Assembly: GCA_020637795.1 (NCBI GenBank)
Contig: JACKJT010000001.1
Coordinates: 1,674,001 to 1,738,000 of the forward strand
Direction of reading: 5' to 3'
From: Hoeflea sp.
GTDB taxonomy: Bacteria > Pseudomonadota > Alphaproteobacteria > Rhizobiales > Rhizobiaceae
DNA length: 64,000 nt
A model generated the notes under the pieces. The model saw nothing but the letters and a program-made list of their open reading frames with translations, was not told the DNA's origin and did not search any database. Shown here piece after piece: positions 53,868-63,443 of the stretch (position 1 is its first letter; each line of letters begins with the position of its first letter). The position numbers were made by a program, and so were the translations under genes.

Positions 53868-55200
53868 GGGAGTGTCATGAACTCTGTGTATCTGGCCTGG
53901 CCCATGCGGGTTTCAGATACGGTCACGCGTTGAAGCGCTCGCCGAACATGATAGCAAACTGGTTTCTGGCTGCAAACCATTCTCGGACATTGCGGCCGCC
54001 TTTCTCGAAGTTGCGGATGGCGAGATAGATCAGCTTGGTCGCGGCCTCCTCGGTCGGAAACGAGCCACGCGTCTTGATGGATTTGCGGATGACCCGGTTC
54101 AGGCTTTCCACGGCGTTCGTTGTGTATATGATTTTGCGGATAGCCGGATCGAAGGCAAAGAACGGGATCACCTCCTGCCATGCCCGCCGCCAGGCCGGGG
54201 CGATGGAAGCGTATTTTCCGGCCCATTTTTCCTCGAACGCATCCAGTTCATCGGCGGCCTGATCGGCGGTAGCGGCACCGTAAATCCGGCGCAGATCGGC
54301 AGCCACGATCTTGCGGTCTTTCCAGCTGCAGAAGTTCAGGGAATGGCGCACCAGATGCACGATGCAGGTCTGGACCGAGGCTTCCGGAAAGGCAGCGGTG
54401 ATCGCCTCGGGAAAGCCCTTGAGCCCGTCCACGACGGCAATCAGGATGTCCTGGACGCCACGGTTCTTCAACTCGTTCATCACCGAGAGCCAGAACTTGG
54501 CCCCTTCATTCTCGGCGATCCAGAGGCCAAGAACCTCGCGGACGCCGTCCCGCGTGACGCCCAGCGCCACGTAGACCGCCTTGTTCTTGACCATGCGGCT
54601 GTCGGCGTCCCTGATCTTCACTCGCAGGGCGTCGAAAATGACGATGGGATACATCCGCTCCAGCGCCCGGCCTTGCCATTCACGAACCTCATCCAGAACA
54701 GCGTCGGTGACCCGGCTGATCAGGTCCGGCGAAACTTGAAGGCCGTAGACATCTTCAAGATGGGCGCGGATGTCGCGAACGGTTAAACCTGCGGCATAGA
54801 GGCCGATGATCTTGTCATCCATGCCATCGATCCGGGTCTGACCTTTCTTGACCAACTCCGGCTGGAAACTGCCATCCCGGTCTCGGGGTACTGAAATCGG
54901 CAGCTCGCCATCCTGGCCCTTCAGGCGTTTGCCGGCTGTGCCGTTGCGCCTGTTGGACTGACCAGGTGGCGCATCCTTGCCCTCCTCATAGCCCAGATGT
55001 GCCGTCAACTCGGCACCCAACATCCGCTCCATCAGCTTGATCTTGAGTTCTTTCATCAGCCCGGCATCGCCGAGAAGGTCTTCAGGCCGCTCGCAGCCCT
55101 TCAGAAGTTCGTCCAGCAGTTCCTTGGAAATCGTCATCGTCATTGCTCCTCTCAGGAAGCATGAACCAGATCACGGATACACAGAAAATCGGACACTCTC
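53868..55200 (-). mobile_element. IS256-family element, copy 3 (1333 bp)
   Basis: Same ends and length as copies 1 and 2 but inverted. The 8-bp target duplication GAGAATCA is intact at 53860-53867 and 55201-55208. It lies in the gap between the FkbM-like gene and the type I secretion genes. Confidence 0.96.
53923..55143 (-). CDS. IS256-family transposase, copy 3
   Basis: A 406-residue protein identical to copies 1 and 2. Its inverted orientation relative to copy 2 means recombination between them would flip the 47.1-53.9 kb segment carrying the mannose genes. Confidence 0.96.
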   Translation of the reverse strand: MTMTISKELLDELLKGCERPEDLLGDAGLMKELKIKLMERMLGAELTAHLGYEEGKDAPPGQSNRRNGTAGKRLKGQDGELPISVPRDRDGSFQPELVKKGQTRIDGMDDKIIGLYAAGLTVRDIRAHLEDVYGLQVSPDLISRVTDAVLDEVREWQGRALERMYPIVIFDALRVKIRDADSRMVKNKAVYVALGVTRDGVREVLGLWIAENEGAKFWLSVMNELKNRGVQDILIAVVDGLKGFPEAITAAFPEASVQTCIVHLVRHSLNFCSWKDRKIVAADLRRIYGAATADQAADELDAFEEKWAGKYASIAPAWRRAWQEVIPFFAFDPAIRKIIYTTNAVESLNRVIRKSIKTRGSFPTEEAATKLIYLAIRNFEKGGRNVREWFAARNQFAIMFGERFNA

Positions 55201-55250
55201 GAGAATCAATGTGCCGGAAACACCGCTTTGGGAAATCGCCGTCCCAGCAG

Positions 55251-56561
55251 TCATTTCTCGCGAAGACTCTTGTGAAACGAATCCGTCAGAGGCTTGATGA
55301 GATACTCAGCGAACGTCCTTTCACCGGTCGGTACAATAACTTCTGCTGGCATGCCAGGTATCAAACGCCCTCTGATCTCGAGTGGAATGTTCTTCTCTTT
55401 GACTTCAATTCTAGCTTCATAATGCGCCTGTTGACCCTGTTGGGTTGGCTCAACGATATCCTTTGACACCACCATAACATTGCCGAAAACAGTCGGCGTC
55501 GTTTTGCTAGAAAAGGCAGGAAAACGGACTTCGGCCACTAAACCAACCGCAATATTGTCTATATCGATCGGGTTAATTTGGGCAATCACGACGAGCTTGT
55601 CTTCAAGTGGAATGACATCCAATAGCGGTTCACCAGCTCGGACAACCCCGTCTATGGTATGGACACGCATGTTCTGGACTATGCCGCGCACGGGGCTGCG
55701 AACAACTAATCGATCGAGAACATCCTTTGCGACACGGAAGCGCTCTGATGATTCGTTAAGCTGGTCATTGATGTCGCGCAATTCACTGCTGGCGCGTTCA
55801 ACATATTGTTGATGGCTTCGTACAATTTGGAGCTCTGTTTCGGATATGACCTGACGTGTCTTCGCGATTTCAGCCATTAGGGCGCCACGTGAGCTCTCAT
55901 ATTGGAGCTTTTCACGCGTTACCTGAGCAACACGATTTGTGCTCACCGCCCCAGAGCTGCTGCCCTCTGTTAGTCGAGCCACCTCTTCCTCGATGGAAGA
56001 TATTTGGCTATTTGTCGCTTGGAGTTGCTCCTGCAAACCGTGAATTGTTCCATTTAATTGTTCAATGCGCACACGAAGGATCGCGATTTCATTATCCTTG
56101 GTTGATTTCCGGTCTTTGAAGAGCGTATTCTGAAGCTTCAAAGTCGCATCTATGGCAGGATCATTTGTATCAAGCAGCGCCTCCGGGAACACGACTTCGT
56201 CAGCATCCGTGCTTTCTGCTATTAGCCGTGCTTCTGTAGCCTGCAGAACCCTAAGACGGGTCTTAACCACCGTAAAGTTACCAAGCGCCTGCGTAGGTTC
56301 GAGCTCAATGAGTTCCTCACCAGCCTCAACTACGTCACCCTCTCTTACCTTAATCTGTGATATTATTCCTCCTTCAAGATGCTGAATGGTCTTCCGGTTC
56401 GTCTCAACCGAGACTATTCCACCAGCCACCACTGCGCTTGCCAGGGGAGCCGTTGCTGCCCACGTTCCTATTACACCAAATACCACAAAAATCGTGGCGT
56501 ACCCGGCGAAAACATACCGTCGCGTACTGAATTGCTTACGTTCTTTGGTTGGTTTAACCAT
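55251..56561 (-). CDS. type I secretion membrane-fusion protein (HlyD/PrsE-like)
   Basis: A 436-residue periplasmic adaptor. One N-terminal helix (YVFAGYATIFVVFGVIGTWA) anchors it; then a lipoyl half (VVAGGIVSVETNRKTIQHLE, GGIISQIKVREGDVV), a long coiled coil (about residues 130-270), and the closing beta domain with LVVRSPVRGIVQNMRVHTID and GMPAEVIVPTGERTFAEYLI. It bridges the ABC exporter to an outer-membrane TolC-type channel, which is not in this window. It follows the ATPase gene by 65 bases. Confidence 0.92.
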   Translation of the reverse strand: MVKPTKERKQFSTRRYVFAGYATIFVVFGVIGTWAATAPLASAVVAGGIVSVETNRKTIQHLEGGIISQIKVREGDVVEAGEELIELEPTQALGNFTVVKTRLRVLQATEARLIAESTDADEVVFPEALLDTNDPAIDATLKLQNTLFKDRKSTKDNEIAILRVRIEQLNGTIHGLQEQLQATNSQISSIEEEVARLTEGSSSGAVSTNRVAQVTREKLQYESSRGALMAEIAKTRQVISETELQIVRSHQQYVERASSELRDINDQLNESSERFRVAKDVLDRLVVRSPVRGIVQNMRVHTIDGVVRAGEPLLDVIPLEDKLVVIAQINPIDIDNIAVGLVAEVRFPAFSSKTTPTVFGNVMVVSKDIVEPTQQGQQAHYEARIEVKEKNIPLEIRGRLIPGMPAEVIVPTGERTFAEYLIKPLTDSFHKSLREK

Positions 56562-56626
56562 GCTTAACGGTTCCCTGCAGGCGAAGCGAGAATGCTCATA
56601 TCATAAATGAACGGACAAGGCGGAAG

Positions 56627-58357
56627 CTAGCCTTGGGCCTTTTTTGCCGGTCCGTTCTCGGATTGGTTGACTTGAACTGACCCAGCAGGCGGCGTGACCT
56701 GTGTGGGTTGGAGCAACTCCTTCGTAGGTCCAAATGCCTGCATTTTGCCAGCATTGAGGATCAGGACCTTATCGGATACGGCTACCAATGAAATCTTGTG
56801 TGTCACAAAGACAACCGATACGCCGTGCGCTTTCAATTCCAAGACGGTCTTGGCTAGCGCCTCTTCACCTTCACTATCAAGGTTTGCGTTTGGCTCATCG
56901 AGAATGACAAAGGACGGTTTACCAAAGATCGCCCTTGCCAAGCCTACACGTTGCCTTTGGCCTCCTGACAGCTGCCCCCCCCCAACGCCGATTTGGGTTT
57001 CGTACCCATCCGGCAAAGCCTGTATCATTTGGTGAACACCGGAGATCGTTGCAGCCTCAATAATTTCTGCGGGGGTGACCTCATCACGGAACCGGCTAAT
57101 ATTCTCTGCAATGGAACCCGCAAAAAGTTCCACGTCTTGCGGTAGATATCCAAGGTGGGCACCTAGATCATTCTGCTTCCAGTGGCTCAATTCCGCACCA
57201 TCAAGACGTATTGCACCCGACACGATCGGCCATACGCCGACCATCGACCTTATTAGGCTTGATTTTCCTGCACCGCTTGGTCCTATTACCGCAAGCACCT
57301 CGCCCGGTTCTAACGAAAAGGTCACGCCCTGCAGCAAGGGTGTGCGTGTTCCTGGAGCAACGACCGCCAATTGCTCTACAGATATCCTCCCTGAGGGTTT
57401 TGGAAGTTCCAGGCGATCAACCTCGCCAGGGACATCGTCAAACATTTTCTTGAGGCGACCATAAGCAGCACGCGCACCTACAAACTGTTTCCATTGCCCG
57501 ACGACCTGGTCAACCGGTTGCAAGGCCCGGCCCATCATGATTGACGCTGCAACGATGGCCCCCGGTGAGATCTGATTTGTGATGGCCAAATAGCCACCGG
57601 CACCAAGTATCAAGATTTGAAGTGTCATGCGGACAAACTTGGAGGTCGACAAAAGGACCCCTGCTCGATCACTAGCGAGCGCCTGCGTCTCCAGCGCATC
57701 GCGATGAAAAATGCTCCATCGTGATCTGAGGCTGTTTTCCATCCCAAGCGCACGGATGACCTCCACATTACGCAGTGTCGTATTAGAAAAATGCGTAGCT
57801 GATTGGCTGTACCCACTAGCCTCGTTAAGCAGATTTTTCGTCATGACCTCATTCGCGATGGCCAAAGCAAAAATTATTGCGGCCCCTATAACCGCAATCC
57901 ATCCAATTATCGGATGAAAATAAAAGCAGACTGCCAAAAATACCGGTATCCAAGGCAAATCACATATTGCAATCAGACCCTGGCCGGTGAGGAACTCACG
58001 CAATCGGTCTATGTCAGAAAGTGCAAACTCTGAACGCGACTGTGGGCTTTGCATGGTCTGTGTAATAACACGCGTGAACAGACCATCTGAGATCATATCA
58101 TCAAATCGCAAACCAGCTCTCACCAAGACGCGAGAGCGGACCCATTCCAAAACCGCATAGGTGATGAGAAGTCCAACAGCAATCAGGGTCAGCATTATCA
58201 GTGTCATTTCGCTGCGACTATGCAACACCCTATCATATAATTGCAGCATATAAAGAGGACTGACAAACATAAGTATATTAATTACGGCACTAAATAGTAG
58301 AATACTTACAATTATGGATCGATATACCGATAACGCCGATTTGAATTGATTTATCAT
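56627..58357 (-). CDS. type I secretion ABC permease/ATPase (PrsD-like)
   Basis: A 576-residue exporter with an N-terminal membrane domain (MFVSPLYMLQLYDRVLHSRS is typical of PrtD/HasD-type proteins) and an ATPase domain: Walker A IGPSGAGKSSLIR, Q-loop GYLPQDVELFAGSI, signature LSGGQRQRVGLAR, Walker B FVILDEPNANLD, H-loop VTHKISL. It lacks the C39-like N-terminal domain of HlyB, as expected for exporters of C-terminal-signal proteins. The DUF4214-tailed proteins in the island are its likely substrates. Confidence 0.92.
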   Translation of the reverse strand: MINQFKSALSVYRSIIVSILLFSAVINILMFVSPLYMLQLYDRVLHSRSEMTLIMLTLIAVGLLITYAVLEWVRSRVLVRAGLRFDDMISDGLFTRVITQTMQSPQSRSEFALSDIDRLREFLTGQGLIAICDLPWIPVFLAVCFYFHPIIGWIAVIGAAIIFALAIANEVMTKNLLNEASGYSQSATHFSNTTLRNVEVIRALGMENSLRSRWSIFHRDALETQALASDRAGVLLSTSKFVRMTLQILILGAGGYLAITNQISPGAIVAASIMMGRALQPVDQVVGQWKQFVGARAAYGRLKKMFDDVPGEVDRLELPKPSGRISVEQLAVVAPGTRTPLLQGVTFSLEPGEVLAVIGPSGAGKSSLIRSMVGVWPIVSGAIRLDGAELSHWKQNDLGAHLGYLPQDVELFAGSIAENISRFRDEVTPAEIIEAATISGVHQMIQALPDGYETQIGVGGGQLSGGQRQRVGLARAIFGKPSFVILDEPNANLDSEGEEALAKTVLELKAHGVSVVFVTHKISLVAVSDKVLILNAGKMQAFGPTKELLQPTQVTPPAGSVQVNQSENGPAKKAQG

Positions 58358-58559
58358 TTCGATTTTCTTTTTCCTCGAACAGAGAAAGCACTGTTTTTAC
58401 AGAAGATTGCTCTGGCGCCCGCATTTGCCGCTATGCTCATATCCCAATAAAAGGTAGCACACGATCTTGTACATTGAAAGCGTCGAGCCCTCAGCGTGCG
58501 GCTGTCGCTACTCACCATTGGCCACCCTTATAGGTATCCGCGATCCCGATTGAAAGATC
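58358..58559. other. gap upstream of prsD-like gene
   Basis: Short AT-rich stretch beside the exporter start, presumably its promoter. No other feature seen. Confidence 0.4.
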
Positions 58560-58712
58560 TTTGTGGGTTTTCTATGGTGCACCGCTAGCTCACAAACCAT
58601 CAGAGTGGTTGCATCATGCGCTAACCGAGTTGCCTGGCCGCACCGAGGAGGCTGATATCACCGACCTGTTGTCCTTCAACTTCCCGAAAACCGTCGCCGC
58701 CTGATCAGACCG
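58560..58712 (+). pseudogene. IS66-like transposase C-terminal fragment
   Basis: The plus strand reads KPSEWLHHALTELPGRTEEA, then DITDLLSFNFPKTVAA and a stop at 58710-58712, resembling the C-terminal segment of IS66-type transposases. Nothing upstream continues the protein, so it is a remnant. The family call is tentative. Confidence 0.4.
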
Positions 58713-58745
58713 TATCCCTCCGGTGAGGCTTTCAATTACACAACG

Positions 58746-59400
58746 TCAGCTGGACCCGATTGAGATGGCGATGTCGTGCAAGCGAGTCATGCCGCGCCAG
58801 ACGACCATGTTGCCTGGAAGCGGATCATGATTACGGGCGAGTTAGCCCCCAAGCATGGCTATCTGCAGGAGATACGTCGCGAGCGTGCGCTGCTTGAGAC
58901 GCGGTCGAGATCGGGTCTCATCGATTTGGTCGAGGACCGTGATCTCAGCGGAGGTGAGAACGCTGTCGGGCGCAGCCTCCGGGTTGGCGCGTTCCGACAT
59001 GGTGACAAAGTAGATGCGCCAGCTTACGACCGAGACGAGGGCAAGGAACTTCGTCAATCATTCGGCAGTTTCGAGCCTCACCTCCTCGGCACAGCAGCCG
59101 GACTTCATGACCTTGTGGAATACCTCCGCCTTCCAACGCAGCGCATACCAGCCGAGCTTCTCGACTGCCCCGGAGAGATCATTGACCTGCAAATTCGTCA
59201 CCAACTTCCAGTCGATCGCCGCGCGTTCGGGTGGCGGCTTCTCCTCGATCGCATGGGTGTATGTCAGAACCCGAGGGCTATAGTGCTTCTGCTTGCCCAC
59301 CGGCGGCAAGGTTTTGATGGTGGCGAACTTCACCATCAGCCAAGTCGTCTCGTCCTTGCCAACCGCAATGCGATGACGGCCCGCCCAAGGTGCCGTAACA
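58746..59400 (-). pseudogene. IS4-family transposase C-terminal part with two stop codons
   Basis: The minus strand reads KTLPPVGKQKHYSPRVLTYT, IDWKLVTNLQVNDLSGAVEK, LGWYALRWKAEVFHKVMKSG, then TGA (59058-59060) in place of an expected Arg, LTKFLALVSVVSWRIYFVTM, TAA (58842-58844) where Tyr is expected, and GNMVVWRGMTRLHDIA. Both stops are in one continuous frame. The 5' half is missing, and its boundary with prophage DNA is near 59400. Confidence 0.8.
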
Positions 59401-59417
59401 GATTGGGCAAAAACGCG

Positions 59418-59546
59418 ATGATCAGAACCGCGCAGCCGGGCATGGATCCGCAGGCCATCGCCCGCGCGGTCAACGAGACGCTCGGAAAGATCGCCGGCGA
59501 CGCGCTGTCGGGCGGGCAGTTCGACCGGGAATGGAGCGTCGCATGA
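59418..59546 (+). pseudogene. 3' end of a phage tail tape-measure gene
   Basis: The frame ends AIARAVNETLGKIAGDALSG, then GQFDREWSVA, and overlaps the gpU start as ATGA. The position directly before gpU is that of the tape-measure gene in P2-like phages. The rest of the gene was lost to the IS4-type insertion, so no functional tail could form. Confidence 0.6.
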
Positions 59547-59980
59547 GCCTCTATGTGCTGGGCGGCGTGGTAATGGACACCCGGCCGTTCAATGCCGACA
59601 CGTTCGACCGCACGGCCTCGGCCGACCTAGTGCAAAAGGCGGTGATGGGCGGGATGCAGCCGTCCGAGTTCATTGGCGAGGGCGAGGATGCGCTCACCAT
59701 CACTGGCCAGCTGTTGCCGTTCAAGACCGGCGGGCTCGAGGAATTCGACGTGCTCGATGAGATGCGGCGCACAGGCGCCCGCTTTCCGGTGATGCGCGGC
59801 GACGGCAAGCGGCTCGGCACCTATGCGATCACGGCTCTGAGCGAGCGCCACAACGAGCTGATGCGCAACGGCGTGGGCTTCACGGTTCAATACTCGGTGA
59901 GCCTTCGCAAGGTGCAGTCCGGATATGACGGCGGCGCGCTGATTGCGGCGCTGATTTCGATCTTCGAAAGCTTGAGGTGA
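59543..59980 (+). CDS. phage tail protein, P2 gpU family
   Basis: A 145-residue protein starting MSLYVLGGVVMDTRPFNADT, with DALTITGQLLPFKTGGLEEF and the C-terminal half of gpU-type tail-tube terminators. The ATG at 59543 overlaps the tape-measure stop. It is followed by gpX and gpD in the standard P2 order. Confidence 0.88.
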   Translation: MSLYVLGGVVMDTRPFNADTFDRTASADLVQKAVMGGMQPSEFIGEGEDALTITGQLLPFKTGGLEEFDVLDEMRRTGARFPVMRGDGKRLGTYAITALSERHNELMRNGVGFTVQYSVSLRKVQSGYDGGALIAALISIFESLR

Positions 59981-59984
59981 GACA

Positions 59985-60203
59985 ATGGATGCTGTGACAA
60001 TCCGCGGAGAAGGCATCACCCTCGATCTGCTGCTCTGGCGCAAATATGGGGTGCGTGGTCAAAGCCTGGTCGAAGCGGCTTTCGATGCCAATCCCGGCCT
60101 GTCGGATCTGGGCCCGGTGTTGCCGCTCGGAACCCGGGTGCTGATCCCTGATTTGCCTGTTCAGGCCCGGCCCGCCGAACCCCTGATCACACTGTTCGGG
60201 TAA
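59985..60203 (+). CDS. phage tail protein X (LysM-like)
   Basis: A 72-residue protein, RGEGITLDLLLWRKYGVRGQ then LPLGTRVLIPDLP, the short LysM-like fold of P2 gpX, which helps build the baseplate. It starts 4 bases after gpU. Confidence 0.88.
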   Translation: MDAVTIRGEGITLDLLLWRKYGVRGQSLVEAAFDANPGLSDLGPVLPLGTRVLIPDLPVQARPAEPLITLFG

Positions 60204-60208
60204 GGCGA

Positions 60209-61207
60209 ATGAGCTGGCAGAACATCTGGTCGGTCACCATCAACGGTGCCGACATCTCCGCCGGGCTGCGCCCGCATCTGGTCTCGATCACGGTGACGGA
60301 CAAGGACGGCACGGCGGGCGACACGCTGTCGATCACGGTGGATGATACCTGCGGGCAATTCCACATGCCGGATGAAGGGGCGCTGATCACGGCTGCCATC
60401 AATGGCGTGCGCGTGTTTGAGGGCACCGTTGACAAGGTGCGCAGCCAGGGCTCGCGCGGCGAGGGGCTCAAACTGTCGATCACCGCCAAGGGCTATGACA
60501 CCAAGGGCAAGGCAAAGGAGCCGCAGGCGCTGCACAAGGATGATTGCACGCTTGAGGAATTTCTGGGCGAAGTGGCCGACAATGCCGGCTTCTCGCTGAC
60601 CATCGACCCGGAGCTCGGGGCGACCTTACGCGATTACTGGGCGGCGGATAGCGAATCCTTCCTGCATGTCGGCCAGAAGCTGGCGCGCGAGATGAACGCC
60701 ACCTTCAAGTTGCGCGGCGACAAGGCCGTGTTCGCCAAACGCGGCAAGGACATCCTGCCGGGCATCTCGGCCGCCTACGGTGATAACCTGATCTCTTGGG
60801 ACATCGCGCCGCTGTCTGGCCGATCGCTGTTTGCCTCGGCCAAGGTCCGCTGGCTTGACCGCGAGACTGCCGGCTTCGAGGAAGAGGAAACCGATTTCGG
60901 CTCCACGCGGCCCGCCAAGGCCATGAACATCATCCGCGGCGCGGTCAAGGATAAAGACCAGGCGAAGGAGGTGGGCGAGGCGCGCAAGGGAGAGGCCGAG
61001 CGCGAGGGCGGCGAGGGCAGCGCCACGATTGACATCAACCCGGCAGCCCAGGCTGAAGCGCTGATCACACTCTCGGGCACGCGGCCCTGCATCGACGGCA
61101 GCTACCGCATGGTCACCGTCACCCATTCCGGCAGCCGCAGCTCAGGCAATTCCACCAGCCTCGAGCTCAAGCAGCCCGACGACGTGGCAGGAACCGACAG
61201 CCGATAA
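60209..61207 (+). CDS. phage late control protein D (baseplate hub)
   Basis: A 332-residue protein with the gpD/phage GPD fold: ISAGLRPHLVSITVTDKDGT, then GTVDKVRSQGSRGEGLKLSI, a LysM/OB-like middle and GSYRMVTVTHSGSRSSGNST near the C-terminus. It forms the tail spike hub in P2-like phages. It starts 5 bases after gpX. Length is normal. Confidence 0.9.
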   Translation: MSWQNIWSVTINGADISAGLRPHLVSITVTDKDGTAGDTLSITVDDTCGQFHMPDEGALITAAINGVRVFEGTVDKVRSQGSRGEGLKLSITAKGYDTKGKAKEPQALHKDDCTLEEFLGEVADNAGFSLTIDPELGATLRDYWAADSESFLHVGQKLAREMNATFKLRGDKAVFAKRGKDILPGISAAYGDNLISWDIAPLSGRSLFASAKVRWLDRETAGFEEEETDFGSTRPAKAMNIIRGAVKDKDQAKEVGEARKGEAEREGGEGSATIDINPAAQAEALITLSGTRPCIDGSYRMVTVTHSGSRSSGNSTSLELKQPDDVAGTDSR

Positions 61208-61297
61208 CCGATTGCCGGTCTGGCATGACCGGCAATACCGTCCGCTGGCCGTTCTCGATCGGCTGGCGGGCACCCATCATCAAACAAGGACATCGAT

Positions 61298-61955
61298 ATG
61301 CAGACGACACGCGATCTTCAGGAGCGCCTGAAGGCGCTCGGCTACAATCCGGGCATCGTCGACGGTGCGATGGGCCCGAACACACGCAAGGCCGTGCGGG
61401 AGTTCCAGGCCGACCATGGACTTGCCATCGACGGCGTTGCTGGTCCCCGCACCTGGGCGGCGCTCGATCGCGCCTTGACCAAGGCCGGCGCGCCCGCCGG
61501 CACATCCCGGCCTGCGCCGCCCTGGGTTGATGAAATGATGCGCCGAAAGGGCCTGCATGAGAATCGCTACCACGTCGCTCTCTCCGCTTGGCTTCGCTCG
61601 GCTGGTTCTGCTGTTAATCCGGCCCGCACGCCCTGGTGTGGAGACGCTGTCGAAACAGCCATCCTGCGCGCGCTGCCAGACGAGCCGATCCCCGGCAACC
61701 CGATGGCCTCGATAAACTGGCAGAAGTTCGGGCGGGAGCTCAAGACCCCGGCCTTCGGCGCGGTGCTGGTGTTCTGGCGTGGCAGCAAGTCGGGTGCTGG
61801 GCGGCAACCAGTCCGACGCCATCACCATCACCAAGATCCGCAAGAACCGCCTGCGTGATGGCGGCATCCGCTGGCCTGCCGGTTTCCCGCTGCCGACTGG
61901 GGAACGGATCATTGCCGATGGCGGCCGGCTGCTCGAAACCACAAACGAGGCATGA
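61298..61955 (+). pseudogene. phage endolysin (PG-binding + TIGR02594), internal deletion
   Basis: Residues 1-60 form a peptidoglycan-binding domain (LQERLKALGYNPGIVDGAMG). The TIGR02594 peptidase follows with its Cys in NPARTPWCGDAVETAI and GAVLVFWRGSKSG. There the frame shifts: the next bases encode VLGGNQSDAITITKIRKNRL to LLETTNEA in another frame, stopping at 61955. The stretch that normally holds the catalytic His (GHVGFY-type) between them is missing. A deletion of some 50 bases would explain both. The enzyme is dead. Confidence 0.8.
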
Positions 61956-62266
61956 ACGTGCTGGTCCACCTGCTAAGATTCCTCGGCGTCGCCCCTCGCA
62001 TCACCGGCAAGTCCGGCAAGCGCGAGGCGGCGCGGCTGGTGTTTGCCACCGCAATCGCGCTCACGCTTTTTGCCATGTGGACGGGCGTCGAGATGGTGAG
62101 CGCCACGACAGCGGTGCTGATGGTGATCTGGCCCGCGGCTCTCGGGCTTCTGGGCGCGGCCTACAAGCTCGAGTTCGACAAGGTCAGGACGGATCGTGAA
62201 GCTTCGCTGCCCCACGGCTGGCCCGAGGACATTGCGGCGCCGGAGCTCCGGGACGGGGAGCCCTGA
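61952..62266 (+). CDS. holin-like small membrane protein
   Basis: A 104-residue protein with two hydrophobic helices (FATAIALTLFAMWTGVEMVS and TTAVLMVIWPAALGLLGAAY) and a short polar tail. Placed right after the endolysin and overlapping it by 4 bases (ATGA), it probably serves as a holin or lysis accessory. Family not recognised. Confidence 0.6.
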   Translation: MNVLVHLLRFLGVAPRITGKSGKREAARLVFATAIALTLFAMWTGVEMVSATTAVLMVIWPAALGLLGAAYKLEFDKVRTDREASLPHGWPEDIAAPELRDGEP

Positions 62267-62613
62267 TGCTGATCCTTTTTACGCTTTTGAAATGGGGACT
62301 TCCCGCTCTCATTCTTGTGGCGCCTATGGCTGCTTCAGCCTGGTTCCCTCCGGCGCGGCGCGTGCTGATGTTCGCCATCCCGATTCCGCTCTTCGTTATT
62401 GCCGCAGCCGGCGGATGGCTTTGGCTCAACCAGGAGAGCGCGGTTCTCGATGCAGTGCAGGTTCGGGTCAAGCAGATGGTCGCCGGTGCCGAGATCGCGG
62501 GACTCGAGGCCAGGCTTGAGGCCGAAGAGAAGATCAGCGCGGCCCGCAGGCAGGTGGCCGCGGAAGCCAATCGCCGCTTGATGGCCGAGATCGACGCCCG
62601 GGTGAACCTCTAA
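62266..62613 (+). CDS. phage membrane protein with coiled coil (i-spanin-like candidate)
   Basis: A 115-residue protein: two N-terminal hydrophobic helices, then from residue 60 an Ala/Glu-rich helical stretch (AGLEARLEAEEKISAARRQV) likely to form a coiled coil. The start shares a base with the upstream stop (TGATG). Position and shape suggest an Rz-type inner spanin, but two helices rather than one make this uncertain. Confidence 0.5.
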   Translation: MLILFTLLKWGLPALILVAPMAASAWFPPARRVLMFAIPIPLFVIAAAGGWLWLNQESAVLDAVQVRVKQMVAGAEIAGLEARLEAEEKISAARRQVAAEANRRLMAEIDARVNL

Positions 62614-62653
62614 CGGCGGTTGACCGCCATCCAGACAGAAAACGAGATTCTCA

Positions 62654-63013
62654 ATGACGACCTGGCAGATCTGCTTTCGCGCCCTGTTGCTCGTGATTGC
62701 GCTGTTGATCCTGATCTCCTTGGCCGGCTGCGCGCCAAGTGGGTTCGTCGCGGCCGAGCGGGAGAGGGCGCGTGCCGAGCAGGTTTCGAAAGCGCTATCT
62801 GTCGCGGACGAGGAACGTCGGATCGGGCGGTCCCTCCCGGTGTGCCCCGAAGCCTGCCGCCAAACCCATCGGTCAGGGGTCTCGCGTGGCGACAGGCTCG
62901 ACGCCGCTCTCATCAAGACAGATCGGGCCTTGTCGCGGGCGAACGGGCAGATCCACGAATGTGCCGGATGGTATGACGAACTCAGGACAGGCATTGAAGG
63001 CGAGGCGCAATGA
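62654..63013 (+). CDS. phage lipoprotein (o-spanin-like candidate)
   Basis: A 119-residue protein with a lipoprotein signal (ALLLVIALLILISLAGC; the lipobox LAGC). The mature part is short, charged and Cys-containing (PVCPEACRQTH, HECAGWYDEL). A lipoprotein following a membrane coiled-coil protein resembles a spanin pair. It overlaps DUF1515 by four bases (ATGA). Confidence 0.5.
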   Translation: MTTWQICFRALLLVIALLILISLAGCAPSGFVAAERERARAEQVSKALSVADEERRIGRSLPVCPEACRQTHRSGVSRGDRLDAALIKTDRALSRANGQIHECAGWYDELRTGIEGEAQ

Positions 63014-63381
63014 CGGGGGGCACCAATCTCAACGACATCTACCGGTCGATTGGCGAACTCACGGGGGCTGTGAAGGCGCTCGGAGACAAGATCGCGGACA
63101 ATGAAAGCCGAGCCAATGTGCACCGACGGCTTGATGATATCACCGCCACGGCGGCTGATCTTGCCAAGCGCACCAGCCATCTCGAAACGGGGATCAAGTC
63201 GCTCACACACGAAATGGGCGACATGAGGATGGTGACCGATGACGTGAAAGCCATGCGCGAGCAGGCCAAAGGCGCAGGCACACTGGGACAGTGGCTGCTC
63301 AGGTTCGGCGGCTGGGTGCTCGGGGCGGCTGCTACCGTGGTCAGCCTCTACACCTGGTTCACCGGCCGTCCGCCACCGTGA
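63010..63381 (+). CDS. DUF1515 family phage protein
   Basis: A 123-residue protein: a helical, coiled-coil-forming part (DIYRSIGELTGAVKALGDKI, RVHRRLDDI-like RANVHRRLDDITATAADLAK) and one C-terminal helix (WLLRFGGWVLGAAATVVSLY). DUF1515 is typical of rhizobial phages and often lies in lysis modules. Confidence 0.8.
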   Translation: MTGGTNLNDIYRSIGELTGAVKALGDKIADNESRANVHRRLDDITATAADLAKRTSHLETGIKSLTHEMGDMRMVTDDVKAMREQAKGAGTLGQWLLRFGGWVLGAAATVVSLYTWFTGRPPP

Positions 63382-63443
63382 GAGCTTTCGAGCCGATCCG
63401 CTGCCGGGCGGTCATCCCGGCTCACCCAACAAGGAGAAGACCC

